A DNA stretch of 34,717 nt from Nitriliruptoraceae bacterium (lineage in GTDB: Bacteria; Actinomycetota; Nitriliruptoria; Nitriliruptorales; Nitriliruptoraceae): positions 1 through 34,717 of the forward strand of contig SKSM01000177.1 in the NCBI GenBank assembly GCA_007122985.1. The letters are read 5' to 3'. Both the position numbers and the translations under genes were made by a program. The notes below the pieces were generated by a model. That model had not been told where the DNA came from, made no database searches, and worked only from the letters and a program-made list of their open reading frames with translations. Positions within the stretch are counted from its first letter, which is position 1. Every line of letters starts with the position of its first letter. Below are positions 22,676 through 30,926 of the stretch, one piece after another.

Positions 22676-24103
22676 TCAGGGGTGGTCTGGGTCGATGTTC
22701 TGGTGGAGCCGGAACAGGTTGTCCGGGTCGAGCCGTCGCTTGAGCTCGCGGAGCCGGGCGTAGTTCCCCTCCCCGTGCGCGGCTCGCAGTGTCCGCTGCC
22801 CGTCCTCGAGGAAGCCCGGGAAGTTGAGGTACTCGCGGCCGGTCGACAGCGGCTCGAAGGCGTCGATGCAGTCCCGTGTCCAGCGCAGGTTGGCATCGTC
22901 GTCGCCCGGCTCGGTCCAGTTGGCCTCGATGCCCAGCAGGAAGGGCGCGCTGCGGTCGCCGTAGGCGGTCGCGTCGGGGGCGACGCGCGACACCGCACCA
23001 CCGAGGTGCCACAGGTCGAGGGTGGTCAACTGCGATGGACGGTTGCGCTGCCACTCGATGACACGCCCGATCACCTCGTCGGACAACCCGGGCAGGTGGA
23101 GCGAACGCCAGTAGTAGCGCATCCCGTCCGGATAATCGGCGTCGAACAGCTGCTGGAGCTCGACGAACGGCACCGGGCCACTGAGGTCGGCGATGGGGTC
23201 AGCGAAGTCACGCAGCGGCTGGACGAGCTCCTGGCCGTGGTCGAGGTCGGTGGCCGCACAGGCCACCAGCGTGATGGAGGGTTCGCCCCAGTGCTCCCGG
23301 GGGAAATCCTCCTCGGCGGGGACGCTGCCACACTCGACGATCGACGACACCTCGTCGGGCAGCTCGGCGGTCCAGTCGCGGTAGGCGCGCAGGACCTGCT
23401 CGGCACGGTCGGCGTGGTACACGACGACGGCGGCGAACACCTCGGGACCCACTGGATGCAGCTGGTAGGTCAGCTCGGTCACGACACCGAAGTTGCCGCC
23501 GCCGCCGCGCAGGCCCCACAGCAGGTCGGGATCGCGCTCCTCGTCGACCCGGTGCACCGTGCCGTCGGCGGCGACCAGCGTGGCGGCCACCAGGTTGTCA
23601 CAGGTCAAGCCGTGCTTGCGGCGCAGCCAGCCGATCCCTCCGCTGAGCGTCAAGCCGCCGACCCCGGTCTTCGACACGACACCACCCGGTGTGGCAAGCC
23701 CGTGCTCCTGCGTGGCGGCGTCGAGGTCCGCGAAGGTCGCGCCGCCCCCCGCACGCGCCCGTCGGGATCCGGGGTCCACCTCGACGTGGTTCATGGCCGA
23801 CAGGTCGATGACGAGCCCGCCGTCGACCCCTGCCGTGCCCGCGACGTTGTGTCCACCGCCGCGGACGGCCAGCAGCAGGTCGTGGTCGACGGCGAACCGC
23901 ACGGCGGCGCGGACGTCGTCGGTGCTGGCGCAGCGAACGATCGCCGCCGGGCTGCGCGGGGTCATCGCGTTCCACAGGGCGCGTGCCTGGTCGTAGTCGC
24001 GATCGCCCTCGCGGATCAGAAATCCCGTGAGGGCGTCTGAGAGCGCGTCCAGCGCGCCGTCGACACGGACTGACTGGCCGTTCACGGTGGTCATGGCGGT
24101 CAT
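22676..24103 (-). CDS. FAD-dependent oxidoreductase, berberine-bridge-enzyme type
   Basis: 475 residues. The N-terminal FAD-binding domain (PCMH type, about 45-220) carries RGGGHN (81-86), whose His85 is the normal covalent FAD attachment site. The family glycine run is in 'GVGGLTLSGGIGWL'. The second covalent site, a Cys in the motif GVCPTVG, is replaced here (GVVSKTG), so attachment is probably through His only. The C-terminal BBE segment ends with NLFRLHQNI. Such enzymes oxidise sugars, alcohols or alkaloid-like compounds with oxygen. The first ATG (24103) has AGGAG 7 nt upstream; another ATG lies three codons on. It is downstream of the GNAT gene on the same strand (84-bp gap). Confidence 0.9.
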   Translation of the reverse strand: MTAMTTVNGQSVRVDGALDALSDALTGFLIREGDRDYDQARALWNAMTPRSPAAIVRCASTDDVRAAVRFAVDHDLLLAVRGGGHNVAGTAGVDGGLVIDLSAMNHVEVDPGSRRARAGGGATFADLDAATQEHGLATPGGVVSKTGVGGLTLSGGIGWLRRKHGLTCDNLVAATLVAADGTVHRVDEERDPDLLWGLRGGGGNFGVVTELTYQLHPVGPEVFAAVVVYHADRAEQVLRAYRDWTAELPDEVSSIVECGSVPAEEDFPREHWGEPSITLVACAATDLDHGQELVQPLRDFADPIADLSGPVPFVELQQLFDADYPDGMRYYWRSLHLPGLSDEVIGRVIEWQRNRPSQLTTLDLWHLGGAVSRVAPDATAYGDRSAPFLLGIEANWTEPGDDDANLRWTRDCIDAFEPLSTGREYLNFPGFLEDGQRTLRAAHGEGNYARLRELKRRLDPDNLFRLHQNIDPDHP

Positions 24104-24187
24104 GGTTCTGCTCCTCGTGAGCTGAATGCGGTCGGCGTCAGACGTCTGGGGGCCGTGTGGACGTCGGGAACGAGGCCGGTACCGGAG

Positions 24188-25003
24188 TCAGGACCGCGCT
24201 CGCTCCCACAAGGTGAAACGGGAGACAGCGAGGAAGCCGAAGCGACCGACCAGGACGGAGCGGCTGTCGTCGCTCACGATCGTCACGCTGGGCAGGTCCG
24301 GCGCCCGGGCGAGCCGATCGGCGACCAGTGCCGCGTAGTAGCCACGTCCGCGTGCCGCGGGTCGGACGGTGGACAGCAACAGCACGTTCGTGCCACCGAC
24401 CACGACCTGGCAGCCGACGGCCACGACCCGGCCACCGACACGTCCGGCGACGAAGCGGAAGCGCTGATCCGCGAGGACCGCCGGGTCGAACAGGGCGCTC
24501 GGTACGACTACCTCGGTGAGGGGGAATGCGTCCACCGCGACCGCGCACCACTCGGCCAGCTCACGCTGTGTCGTCACCTGCTCGACCGTGAGGTCCTCGG
24601 GCTGTCGTGGCACGACGGGCGCGCCGGGCGGGCGGTACAGCAGCGGCGGGTGGCCTTGCAGCACCCAGCCGCGTCCGGTGAGATCCGGGGTCGGCCACGG
24701 GGACCACAGCAGCGCGGCGCCGGTGCCGTCACCGTCGTAGAACTGCTCGAGCCGGTCGACGGTCGAGACGAACGCCTCGTCACGGTGCGGCCCCAGGATG
24801 GTCGCGCTGTTGAACAGCCCTGTCGGCCGTCGGAAGTCCACGGCGCTGAACCGGTCATCGCGGTGGACGCGGCCCCCGCCGACCCGCCCGGCCGCCTCCC
24901 AGGTCGCGGACAGTGCCTGCACGCCGTGCCGCATGACGGTGTCGTCGTCGGGGGTGTCCGGCTCCCAGCCCGTCTCGAGGACCGGCACGGTCTCGGTGGG
25001 CAT
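24188..25003 (-). CDS. GNAT-family N-acetyltransferase
   Basis: 271 residues. The acetyl-CoA-binding motif A is visible near 'STVRPAARGRGYYAALVADRL' (about residues 215-235), followed by 'GFLAVSRFTLWER' at the end, as in GNAT C-termini. The N-terminal half (1-130) has no recognised motif apart from a Gly/Pro-rich stretch 'LWSPWPTPDLTGRGWVLQG', so it could be a two-lobe GNAT with a degenerate first lobe. The substrate is not predictable. The ATG start has a GCGGAG ribosome binding site. The gene diverges from the SARP-type regulator across 185 bp and precedes the flavin oxidase, so all three may form one regulatory unit. Confidence 0.82.
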   Translation of the reverse strand: MPTETVPVLETGWEPDTPDDDTVMRHGVQALSATWEAAGRVGGGRVHRDDRFSAVDFRRPTGLFNSATILGPHRDEAFVSTVDRLEQFYDGDGTGAALLWSPWPTPDLTGRGWVLQGHPPLLYRPPGAPVVPRQPEDLTVEQVTTQRELAEWCAVAVDAFPLTEVVVPSALFDPAVLADQRFRFVAGRVGGRVVAVGCQVVVGGTNVLLLSTVRPAARGRGYYAALVADRLARAPDLPSVTIVSDDSRSVLVGRFGFLAVSRFTLWERARS

Positions 25004-25176
25004 CGCAGGCTCCGCTGGTCGCGTGATCAGGCCGCCTCGACGGTGGCATGCGCGGTTGCAGGTGGGTCCCGGATCGGTTGCAGTCGGGTTCGCGTCCCGT
25101 CGGTGGGTCGGCGTCGGTCCGGGTCATCGGGTCCAGTGATGTTCGAGATCACCGAGACCGGCCTGCTTGCGGCCAC

Positions 25177-25182
25177 TACCCT
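25177..25182 (+). promoter_or_regulatory. Possible -10 element of a leaderless regulator transcript
   Basis: TACCCT (TANNNT) ends 6 nt before the ATG at 25189, and no ribosome binding site lies between. The same hexamer occurs upstream of otsA (417-422). A -35 box is not evident. Confidence 0.35.
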
Positions 25183-25188
25183 GTCTGG

Positions 25189-28014
25189 ATGGTGGAAGTG
25201 CTCGTGCTGGGGCCGATCAGTGCGCGGGACGATGACGGCTCCATCGTCCTGGGCAGTCACGCGCAGCGGATGCTGCTGGCTGCTCTGGCCCGTGCCCGGG
25301 GACAGGCGGTCGCCAGCGAGGAGCTGATCGGGCTGGTGTGGGCAGACGAGCCACCACCCAGCGCGCACAGGACCCTGAAGAGCCACGTCTCACGGCTGCG
25401 TCGCGCGCTCCGTGACGACGTGGTCGTCGCACAGCCGCCCGGCTACGCACTGACCGTGCCGCCCGACCGGCTCGACGTGCACCGCTTCGAACACGGAGTG
25501 CACACGGCTGGAACGGTTGCAGAGATCGAGGCTGTCCTCGCGCTGTGGCGTGGACGCCCCTACGGCGAGTTCGCCGACCGCGAGCCGTTCGCCGGCGAGG
25601 TGGCGAGGCTGGCCGAGCTCCATGCCCAGGCGCGGCTGCATCGGGCCGAGCTGCTGCTCGCCACGGCGCAGGGTGAGAAGGCCGCTGCTGCGTACAAGCA
25701 GCTCACCGTCGAGGACGCCCTGCGAGAGTCGGCGTGGATCGGGCTGCTCAGGGCCCTGCATGTGACGGGCCGCCAAGCCGAGGCCGTCGCCGAAGCGCGC
25801 AGGTACCGCGAGCTGACGGCAGACGTCGGGCTCGAACCGTCACCCCGGTTCGTCGAAGCTGAGCACGAGGTGTTCACGACCGCGCCTCCGACCGTCACGC
25901 CCGGGCCCGCGAGGCCACCGCTACCGGGCCGCCTGTCCAGCATCGTCGGTCGACGACACGACCTCGCGCAGCTGCATGAACTGCTGCGCAGTCGCCGACT
26001 CGTCACCCTGACCGGTCCCGGCGGCGTCGGCAAGACGACGCTTGCGATGCAGGCCGCGCGGGAGGTCGCGCCCGACGTCGAGGACGGCGCCTGGATCGTG
26101 ACGCTCGCCGACATCGCTGACGGGGCCTCGGTCGTGCCGGCGATGAGCCGGGCGGTCGGTGCCCCGGCGACCGAGCCACTGGACCGCTCGCTCGAGCAGT
26201 ATCTCGCCGGGAAGCAGGCGCTGCTGGTCGTCGACAACGCCGAACACGTCCGCGAGGCCATACGGACGGTCACCTCGCGACTGCTCGCCATCGCGGACGA
26301 ACTGCGAATTCTGGTGACCAGTCGGCAGCCGCTGGACGTCTCCGGCGAGCTCGTCGTGCCCGTCGACCCGCTGGACCTGGACGCGGCAGCCGAGCTGTTC
26401 CGACAGCGCGCACACGACGCCGGTGCCCCGATCCCGAGCGGTCAGGTGGACCTGGCGACCGAAATCTGCGATCGACTGGACCGACTGCCCCTGGCGATCG
26501 AGATGGCTGCGGCACGGCTGCGGGGCCTGGGGCTCGTCGACCTCGCCGTCCGGCTCGATGAGCGGCTACAGCTGCTGCACTCGGGGGAGACAGGACGGCA
26601 CGAGACCCTGGCGACCGTCGTCGCCTGGTCCTACGACCTGCTCGACGTCGACAGAAGGGCACTGCTCGACCAGCTGTCGATCTTCGCCGGCAGCTTCGAC
26701 CTGGCCGCGGCCGAAGCGGTGTGCGACGCTTCGGATGTGCCGGGTGGGATCGCCGATCTCGTCGACCGGTCGCTCGTACACCGCATCGTCGACGCCGGGC
26801 ACGCCCGCTTCCACCTCCTCGAGACCGTGCGCACGTTCGCAGCCGAGCGACTCGCCGCCTCCCATGCCCGCCACCAGACCCTCGAACGGTTCGTGCGCTA
26901 CCACGTCCAGCTCGCAGAGCGCATCGACGAAGGGCTACGCGGACCCGACGAGGGCGACTGGGCCGCGCTGCTCGAAGCGCAGCTGCCCAACCTCGAGGCC
27001 GCACACGGCCATGCCCTGCATCTGGGCGACAGCGACGCGCTCGTTCGCCTCGCTGTCGCGCCATACGTCTTCGTCTACCACCGGTTGCGGGCCGACGTCG
27101 GCGCGTGGGCGGAGACGGCGCTGCCCACAGCGCAGCAGGTCGATCACCCGCTGACACCGGCCGTCATGGCCGTGGTCGCCCTCAATCGTCTCCTCCGGGG
27201 CGACCTCGACGGTGTCGAGGCCCTGCTGGTGGACCTGCCCGACGATCCGGTCGCGCGGCACGCACACGAGGTGCTCGGCGACCTGGAGCTCTACCGCGGC
27301 GAACTCGACGCTGCACTGGCGAGCTTCGAGACCGCCGAACGGCTGGCGCGCCGCGTGGACGATTCCTTCACCATGCTGCACAGCCGCATGAGCCAAGCCA
27401 TGATCACCGGCTACACCGGCCGCGTCGACGAGGGCCTTGAGCTCATCGACGCCGTGCGGCGCGAGGCGTCCGTCACGCGGATTCCGTCCGTCGTCGCCTG
27501 GTGCGACTTCGCGGAGGGCGAGCTGCTGGCGGGCTCACAGCCCCAGCGGGCACTCGAACTGGTGGACCGAGCGGTCGAGGCTGCCGACCGGGCCGGCTGG
27601 CGAATGGGCGCGGGGGTCGCGCGGCTGACCGCCAGCTCGCTTCGAGCACGCACGGCGGACCCGGCCGACGCCGTGCCGGGCTTCGAGCGACTGATCCGCC
27701 ACTGGGACCGCGTCGGTGACGAGACCCATCAGTGGACCACCCTTCGCAACCTCGTCGAACTGCTCACCCGACTCGGCGACCACACCTCGGCGGCACGGCT
27801 GCTCGGAGCGGTCAGCACGGCCGCCCGACCGACGTTCGGTCCTGAGCAACGGCGGCTCGAGCAGGCGCACGACACACTCCGGTTCCACCTGGGCGAAGCG
27901 GCCGATGCACTGTTCGAGGCGGGACGGGACGACGACCTCGCGGCAGCTGTCCAGCTGGGGCTCGCCGCCCTCGCAGGCCTGCGCGGCGCGCAGGCGAGCG
28001 AAGCGGGCAGGTGA
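25189..28014 (+). CDS. SARP/AfsR-like transcriptional regulator with NB-ARC ATPase domain
   Basis: 941 residues. Residues 1-95 form an OmpR-type winged-helix DNA-binding domain, and 95-235 the bacterial transcriptional activation domain (BTAD). Residues 250-500 form an NB-ARC/STAND ATPase with Walker A GPGGVGKT (276-283) and Walker B LLVVDN (345-350). The C-terminal 400 residues are helical repeats of TPR type. This is the AfsR/large SARP architecture, which activates nearby genes, often for secondary metabolism, after nucleotide-dependent switching. The ATG 25189 is chosen because homology starts there; it has no Shine-Dalgarno sequence and is probably leaderless. Likely targets are the divergent GNAT/flavin-oxidase pair or the hydrolase that follows. 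Confidence 0.92.
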   Translation: MVEVLVLGPISARDDDGSIVLGSHAQRMLLAALARARGQAVASEELIGLVWADEPPPSAHRTLKSHVSRLRRALRDDVVVAQPPGYALTVPPDRLDVHRFEHGVHTAGTVAEIEAVLALWRGRPYGEFADREPFAGEVARLAELHAQARLHRAELLLATAQGEKAAAAYKQLTVEDALRESAWIGLLRALHVTGRQAEAVAEARRYRELTADVGLEPSPRFVEAEHEVFTTAPPTVTPGPARPPLPGRLSSIVGRRHDLAQLHELLRSRRLVTLTGPGGVGKTTLAMQAAREVAPDVEDGAWIVTLADIADGASVVPAMSRAVGAPATEPLDRSLEQYLAGKQALLVVDNAEHVREAIRTVTSRLLAIADELRILVTSRQPLDVSGELVVPVDPLDLDAAAELFRQRAHDAGAPIPSGQVDLATEICDRLDRLPLAIEMAAARLRGLGLVDLAVRLDERLQLLHSGETGRHETLATVVAWSYDLLDVDRRALLDQLSIFAGSFDLAAAEAVCDASDVPGGIADLVDRSLVHRIVDAGHARFHLLETVRTFAAERLAASHARHQTLERFVRYHVQLAERIDEGLRGPDEGDWAALLEAQLPNLEAAHGHALHLGDSDALVRLAVAPYVFVYHRLRADVGAWAETALPTAQQVDHPLTPAVMAVVALNRLLRGDLDGVEALLVDLPDDPVARHAHEVLGDLELYRGELDAALASFETAERLARRVDDSFTMLHSRMSQAMITGYTGRVDEGLELIDAVRREASVTRIPSVVAWCDFAEGELLAGSQPQRALELVDRAVEAADRAGWRMGAGVARLTASSLRARTADPADAVPGFERLIRHWDRVGDETHQWTTLRNLVELLTRLGDHTSAARLLGAVSTAARPTFGPEQRRLEQAHDTLRFHLGEAADALFEAGRDDDLAAAVQLGLAALAGLRGAQASEAGR

Positions 28015-28060
28015 TCCGGATGGATGATCTCGTCCGCTGGTTGTGTCATAGTCGGAGGGT

Positions 28061-28080
28061 CGCCGCGGGGTCCTGCGGCG
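28061..28080. terminator. GC-rich hairpin between the regulator and the hydrolase gene
   Basis: CGCCGC (28061-28066) and GCGGCG (28075-28080) are separated by 8 nt. It lies in the 90-bp gap, 25 nt before the hydrolase ATG. It could end the regulator transcript or influence translation of the next gene. Confidence 0.35.
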
Positions 28081-28104
28081 GATCGAGACCCGGGGGCAGG
28101 TGCC

Positions 28105-28665
28105 ATGGCTGACGTCCTGCTGTTCCATCATGCGCTGGGGCTCACCGACGGAGTCCGGGCCTTCGCTGACGAGATTCAGGCCGCGGGCCACCACGTCACT
28201 GTTCCTGATCTCTACGACGGACGGACGTTCGCGAGCATCGAAGCGGGCGTCGCCCACGCCGAGCAGCTCGGCTTCGAGGCGATCATCGCCGACGGTGTCT
28301 CGGTGGCCGAAGGCCTGCGAGAGGACCTCGTCTACGCCGGGTTCTCGCTGGGCGTCATGCCGGCACAGTGGTTGGCGCAACGGCGTCCCGGCGCTCGTGG
28401 CGCACTGCTCTACCATGCTGCTGTCCCCATCGAGCAGTTCGGTGAGAGCTGGCCCGAGGACGTCCCCCTGCAGATGCACATCATGGTCGATGATCCGTTC
28501 GACGACCTCGAGGTCATGGAGGACCTGGCCGTGCGCGGCGGGCAGCTCTACACCTACCCGGGCGCCGCCCACCTGTTCACCGATCGCTCCTTCAGCGACT
28601 ACGACCCCGATGCGGCCCAGCTGGTCATGCAGCGAACGCAAGACTTCCTCGCTGGACTCGAGTGA
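28105..28665 (+). CDS. Dienelactone hydrolase-family protein
   Basis: 186 residues with an alpha/beta-hydrolase core of the DLH type. The nucleophile elbow is GFSLG (79-83) with Ser81, where classical dienelactone hydrolases have Cys. The catalytic His is in GAAHLF (H156), and an Asp around 129-133 (VDDPFDD) can complete the triad. It is shorter than full DLH (about 230) because the N-terminus starts directly at strand 'ADVLLFHHALGL'. The ATG at 28105 has only a CAGG ribosome binding site. The substrate is unknown; carboxylic esters or lactones are likely. It sits immediately downstream of the SARP regulator. Confidence 0.85.
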   Translation: MADVLLFHHALGLTDGVRAFADEIQAAGHHVTVPDLYDGRTFASIEAGVAHAEQLGFEAIIADGVSVAEGLREDLVYAGFSLGVMPAQWLAQRRPGARGALLYHAAVPIEQFGESWPEDVPLQMHIMVDDPFDDLEVMEDLAVRGGQLYTYPGAAHLFTDRSFSDYDPDAAQLVMQRTQDFLAGLE

Positions 28666-28695
28666 CGCCGGCGCCTTCGTCCTGACGACCGTGCA

Positions 28696-28989
28696 TCAGC
28701 TCAGTGCCGACCGCAGCTGATCGAGGGTGGGTGCTCCCTGCGGGCCGTCGTCGGTGTCGTAGACCCGGCAGGACAGGCCCGTGGGCTCTTCACCGCTCGC
28801 GAAGGGATCGGTGCCGTCGACCAGCACGGTCGGTGAACCTGCGAACGCTGTGCGCTCGGCCTCCTCCGGCGTCTCGACCTTGCGGTACTCGACGGTGAAG
28901 CCGTACTCGCGGGCAAGCACTCCGAGACGTTCGTCGGCGACCTGCCAGTTCGGGCAGCCGTCGAAGTACACCAGCGTGACCTGCGTCAT
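28696..28989 (-). CDS. Small thioredoxin-like protein (CPNW motif), MerR-linked
   Basis: 97 residues. The N-terminus 'VTLVYFDGCPNW' is a beta strand followed by a degenerate thioredoxin active site: the first Cys (C12) is kept, the second position is Trp. 'SPTVLVDGTDPF' (about 52-63) supplies the cis-Pro region. This pattern is found in small thioredoxin-fold proteins often annotated as thioredoxin-family or alkylmercury-lyase-like. A single exposed Cys suits metal or thiol handling. The ATG at 28989 has GAGGAG 8 nt upstream. It is transcribed from a promoter overlapped by a MerR-type operator and diverges from the MerR gene, so it is probably induced by the ligand of that regulator. Confidence 0.82.
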   Translation of the reverse strand: MTQVTLVYFDGCPNWQVADERLGVLAREYGFTVEYRKVETPEEAERTAFAGSPTVLVDGTDPFASGEEPTGLSCRVYDTDDGPQGAPTLDQLRSALS

Positions 28990-29019
28990 GTGAACGTCTC
29001 CTCGAGGGTGGCTACCGTG

Positions 29020-29051
29020 ACCGTACGGCTTCCACCTCGCTGGAAGGTCAA
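29020..29051 (-). promoter_or_regulatory. MerR-type operator/promoter with 20-bp spacer
   Basis: Read on the minus strand: -35 TTGACC (29051-29046), a 20-bp spacer, and -10 TACGGT (29025-29020). The spacer holds the dyad CTTCCA-N6-TGGAAG (plus-strand 29029-29046). Over-long spacers (19-20 bp) with a dyad centred between the boxes are the hallmark of MerR-family promoters such as those of copA or zntA, where the activator untwists the DNA. The promoter points at the thioredoxin-like gene, with MerR encoded divergently 30 bp beyond. Confidence 0.85.
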
Positions 29052-29080
29052 GACGCTCGAGCCGGATGAGGGAGATCACG

Positions 29081-29503
29081 ATGCGCATCGGACGGCTGGC
29101 CGACGCCACGGACGTGAGCACCAAGACACTGCGGTTCTACGAGGCTGAAGGCCTCCTGCCCGAGCCGGCTCGCAGCCCCGCCGGCTACCGGGACTACTCC
29201 GAGGAGGCCGCAGACCGCGTCCTGTTCATCAGACGGGCCCAGGCAGCGGGGCTGACCCTGACCCAGATCGGCCAGATCCTCGCCATCCGCGACGACGGAC
29301 GACCACCCTGTGACCACGTCTCGCACCTGGTCGAGCAGCGCCTCGAGGAGGTCTGCGAGCGGCTCGCCCAGCTCGAACGAACGCGGACCGAGCTGCTGGC
29401 GTTACGGGACCGGCTCACCGACCTCGACCCGGCCGACTGCGGCGACGACGACATCTGCGCAGCCATCTCCGCACCACCACGCCGCGTTGCTCGCCGGCCG
29501 TGA
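29081..29503 (+). CDS. MerR-family transcriptional regulator, heavy-metal type
   Basis: 140 residues. The N-terminal winged helix begins RIGRLADATDVSTKTLRFYEAEGLL, diagnostic of MerR. A dimerisation helix spans about 82-112. Cysteines are C77 (in PPCDHV), C92, C120 and C126. In metal-sensing MerR proteins Cys at about 77-82 and in a C-terminal CxnC loop bind metal, so Zn, Cd, Pb or Hg sensing is likely; the exact metal is not predictable. The ATG at 29081 has GAGGGAG 6 nt upstream and is preferred to the in-frame ATG at 29066. Its own promoter probably lies in the shared 91-bp intergenic region with the operator. Confidence 0.92.
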   Translation: MRIGRLADATDVSTKTLRFYEAEGLLPEPARSPAGYRDYSEEAADRVLFIRRAQAAGLTLTQIGQILAIRDDGRPPCDHVSHLVEQRLEEVCERLAQLERTRTELLALRDRLTDLDPADCGDDDICAAISAPPRRVARRP

Positions 29504-29521
29504 ATCGCTAGGGTCGTGCAC

Positions 29522-30457
29522 ATGTCAGACGATGCGATCACCGGTGTGGACGAGCTCGACGCGCGGCTGCGACGGGGTGACCCGGTCATCCTGGACGGGG
29601 GCATGGGCACCGAGCTCGAGGCCCGTGGCGTGCCGATGAACCGCGATGCGTGGAGCGCCGTCGCCAACCTCGAACACGCCGACACCGTCGAGCAGGCGCA
29701 CGTCGACTTCCTGACGGCCGGTGCCGACGTGGTGATCGCCAACACCTTCCCCGCCGGGCTGTTCGCACTCGAAGCCGCGGGTCTGGGCGAGTCCTTCGAG
29801 GACGTCAACCGTCGAGCCGTGCACGCCGCGCTGCGAGCGCGCGAGCGCGCGGCACCCGACCGTCCCGTCGCCGTGGCCGGCTCGATCTCGCCGATGTCGG
29901 CAGGCGCGGACATCCACGTGGCCGAACGGTCGCGACAGGAGCTGCTCGCCGCCTACCGACGGCAGGCGACGGTGCTCGCCGACGCCGGCGCGGACTTCAT
30001 CGTCACCGAGATGATCCAGTCGGTGCAGTGGCACGGCCCGGCCGTCGAGGCCGCCGTGGAGACCGACCTGCCCGTCTGGCTGGGGGTGTCGGCCGGCCCC
30101 ATCAGCGAAGGCGGCAGCGTGCCGCCGCTCAACTTCGCCGAGGAGTCACTCGACCAGCTGGTCGCCAGCCTGGTCGAGCTGCCGGTGCGCGCCGTCGCGG
30201 TCATGCACACCGACATCGACGACGTCGATGGCGCACTCGACGTGGTGCAACGCAGGTGGTCGGGCCCGCTCGCGGCCTATCCACATCACGGGGAGTACCA
30301 CCCACCGTCGTGGACGTTCTACGACCTGGCTCCGCAGGAGCTGGTCAGGCGGGCCCAGATCTGGACCGATCGGGGAGTCGCGGCGCTCGGCGGCTGCTGC
30401 GGCATCCGCCCACGCCACATCCAGCAGCTGCACGACGCGCTGCGAGGCGACGACTAG
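29522..30457 (+). CDS. Homocysteine S-methyltransferase-family protein with altered zinc site
   Basis: A 311-residue (beta/alpha)8-barrel protein of the BHMT/MmuM family, which transfers a methyl group to homocysteine through a three-Cys zinc site. The N-terminal 'LDGGMGTELEARG' and 'ANTFPAG' match, and the last two ligands are present as GGCCG (C292, C293). The first ligand, normally in GVNC, is replaced: the aligned text reads AVMHT, with His where Cys is expected. The usual YPNSGE is YPHHGE. It could still bind zinc through His but may act on another thiol. TAGGGT (29509-29514) could serve as a -10 or a weak ribosome binding site for the ATG. Its stop shares CTAG with the convergent PspC gene. 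Confidence 0.87.
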   Translation: MSDDAITGVDELDARLRRGDPVILDGGMGTELEARGVPMNRDAWSAVANLEHADTVEQAHVDFLTAGADVVIANTFPAGLFALEAAGLGESFEDVNRRAVHAALRARERAAPDRPVAVAGSISPMSAGADIHVAERSRQELLAAYRRQATVLADAGADFIVTEMIQSVQWHGPAVEAAVETDLPVWLGVSAGPISEGGSVPPLNFAEESLDQLVASLVELPVRAVAVMHTDIDDVDGALDVVQRRWSGPLAAYPHHGEYHPPSWTFYDLAPQELVRRAQIWTDRGVAALGGCCGIRPRHIQQLHDALRGDD

Positions 30458-30762
30458 GAGCGACGCCGCAGACGCCGGTAGCCCCGCTTCGCAGCGTCCG
30501 TTCCCTCCTTGGCGAGCCTGCGGCCCTCATCGACGCCGTCTCGGACCACGTCCCGCGGCATCGCGTCCACCTTCGTCTCCCGAGGGACGATCAGCCAGAG
30601 GGCGAGGTAGAGCACCACCCCACTTCCGCCGAAGACGGCGAGCAGGATGAAGACGATCCGCACGATCGTCGTGTCGATGCCGAAGTGCGTTGCGAGACCG
30701 CCACAGACGCCTGCGACCAGCCGGTCGGTCTCGCTGCGGGTCAGCCTGGGTGCCTCTGGCAT
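30454..30762 (-). CDS. PspC-domain membrane protein
   Basis: 102 residues. Residues 8-62 are a PspC domain: 'RLVAGVCGGLATHFGID' followed by one strong TM helix (about 34-58). A basic, Arg/Lys-rich cytoplasmic tail of about 40 residues completes it. PspC proteins take part in envelope-stress responses by sensing or stabilising the membrane; in actinobacteria stand-alone PspC copies are common and mostly unstudied. The ATG at 30762 has GAGGAGG 5 nt upstream. The stop codon overlaps that of the methyltransferase gene on the opposite strand. Confidence 0.9.
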   Translation of the reverse strand: MPEAPRLTRSETDRLVAGVCGGLATHFGIDTTIVRIVFILLAVFGGSGVVLYLALWLIVPRETKVDAMPRDVVRDGVDEGRRLAKEGTDAAKRGYRRLRRRS

Positions 30763-30926
30763 GTGCGCCTCCTCACGACGGCTACGGACGTTGGCCACCA
30801 CCGACGGCCCGCGGACACGGTACGCACTGGCTGCAGGTGTCGGGTACCGCGGCGGGGACCGGTGACGCCAGGCGGGGGCCGCCGACGCGTGCACCGCCGC
30901 CGTCCCCGTCGACCTGCGCGTGGACG

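Noticed and set aside
22097-24040. 647-codon open frame on the plus strand opposite the flavin oxidase
   Set aside because: It covers the P450 remnant in another frame and is antisense to a gene with clear FAD motifs; it is an effect of high GC content.
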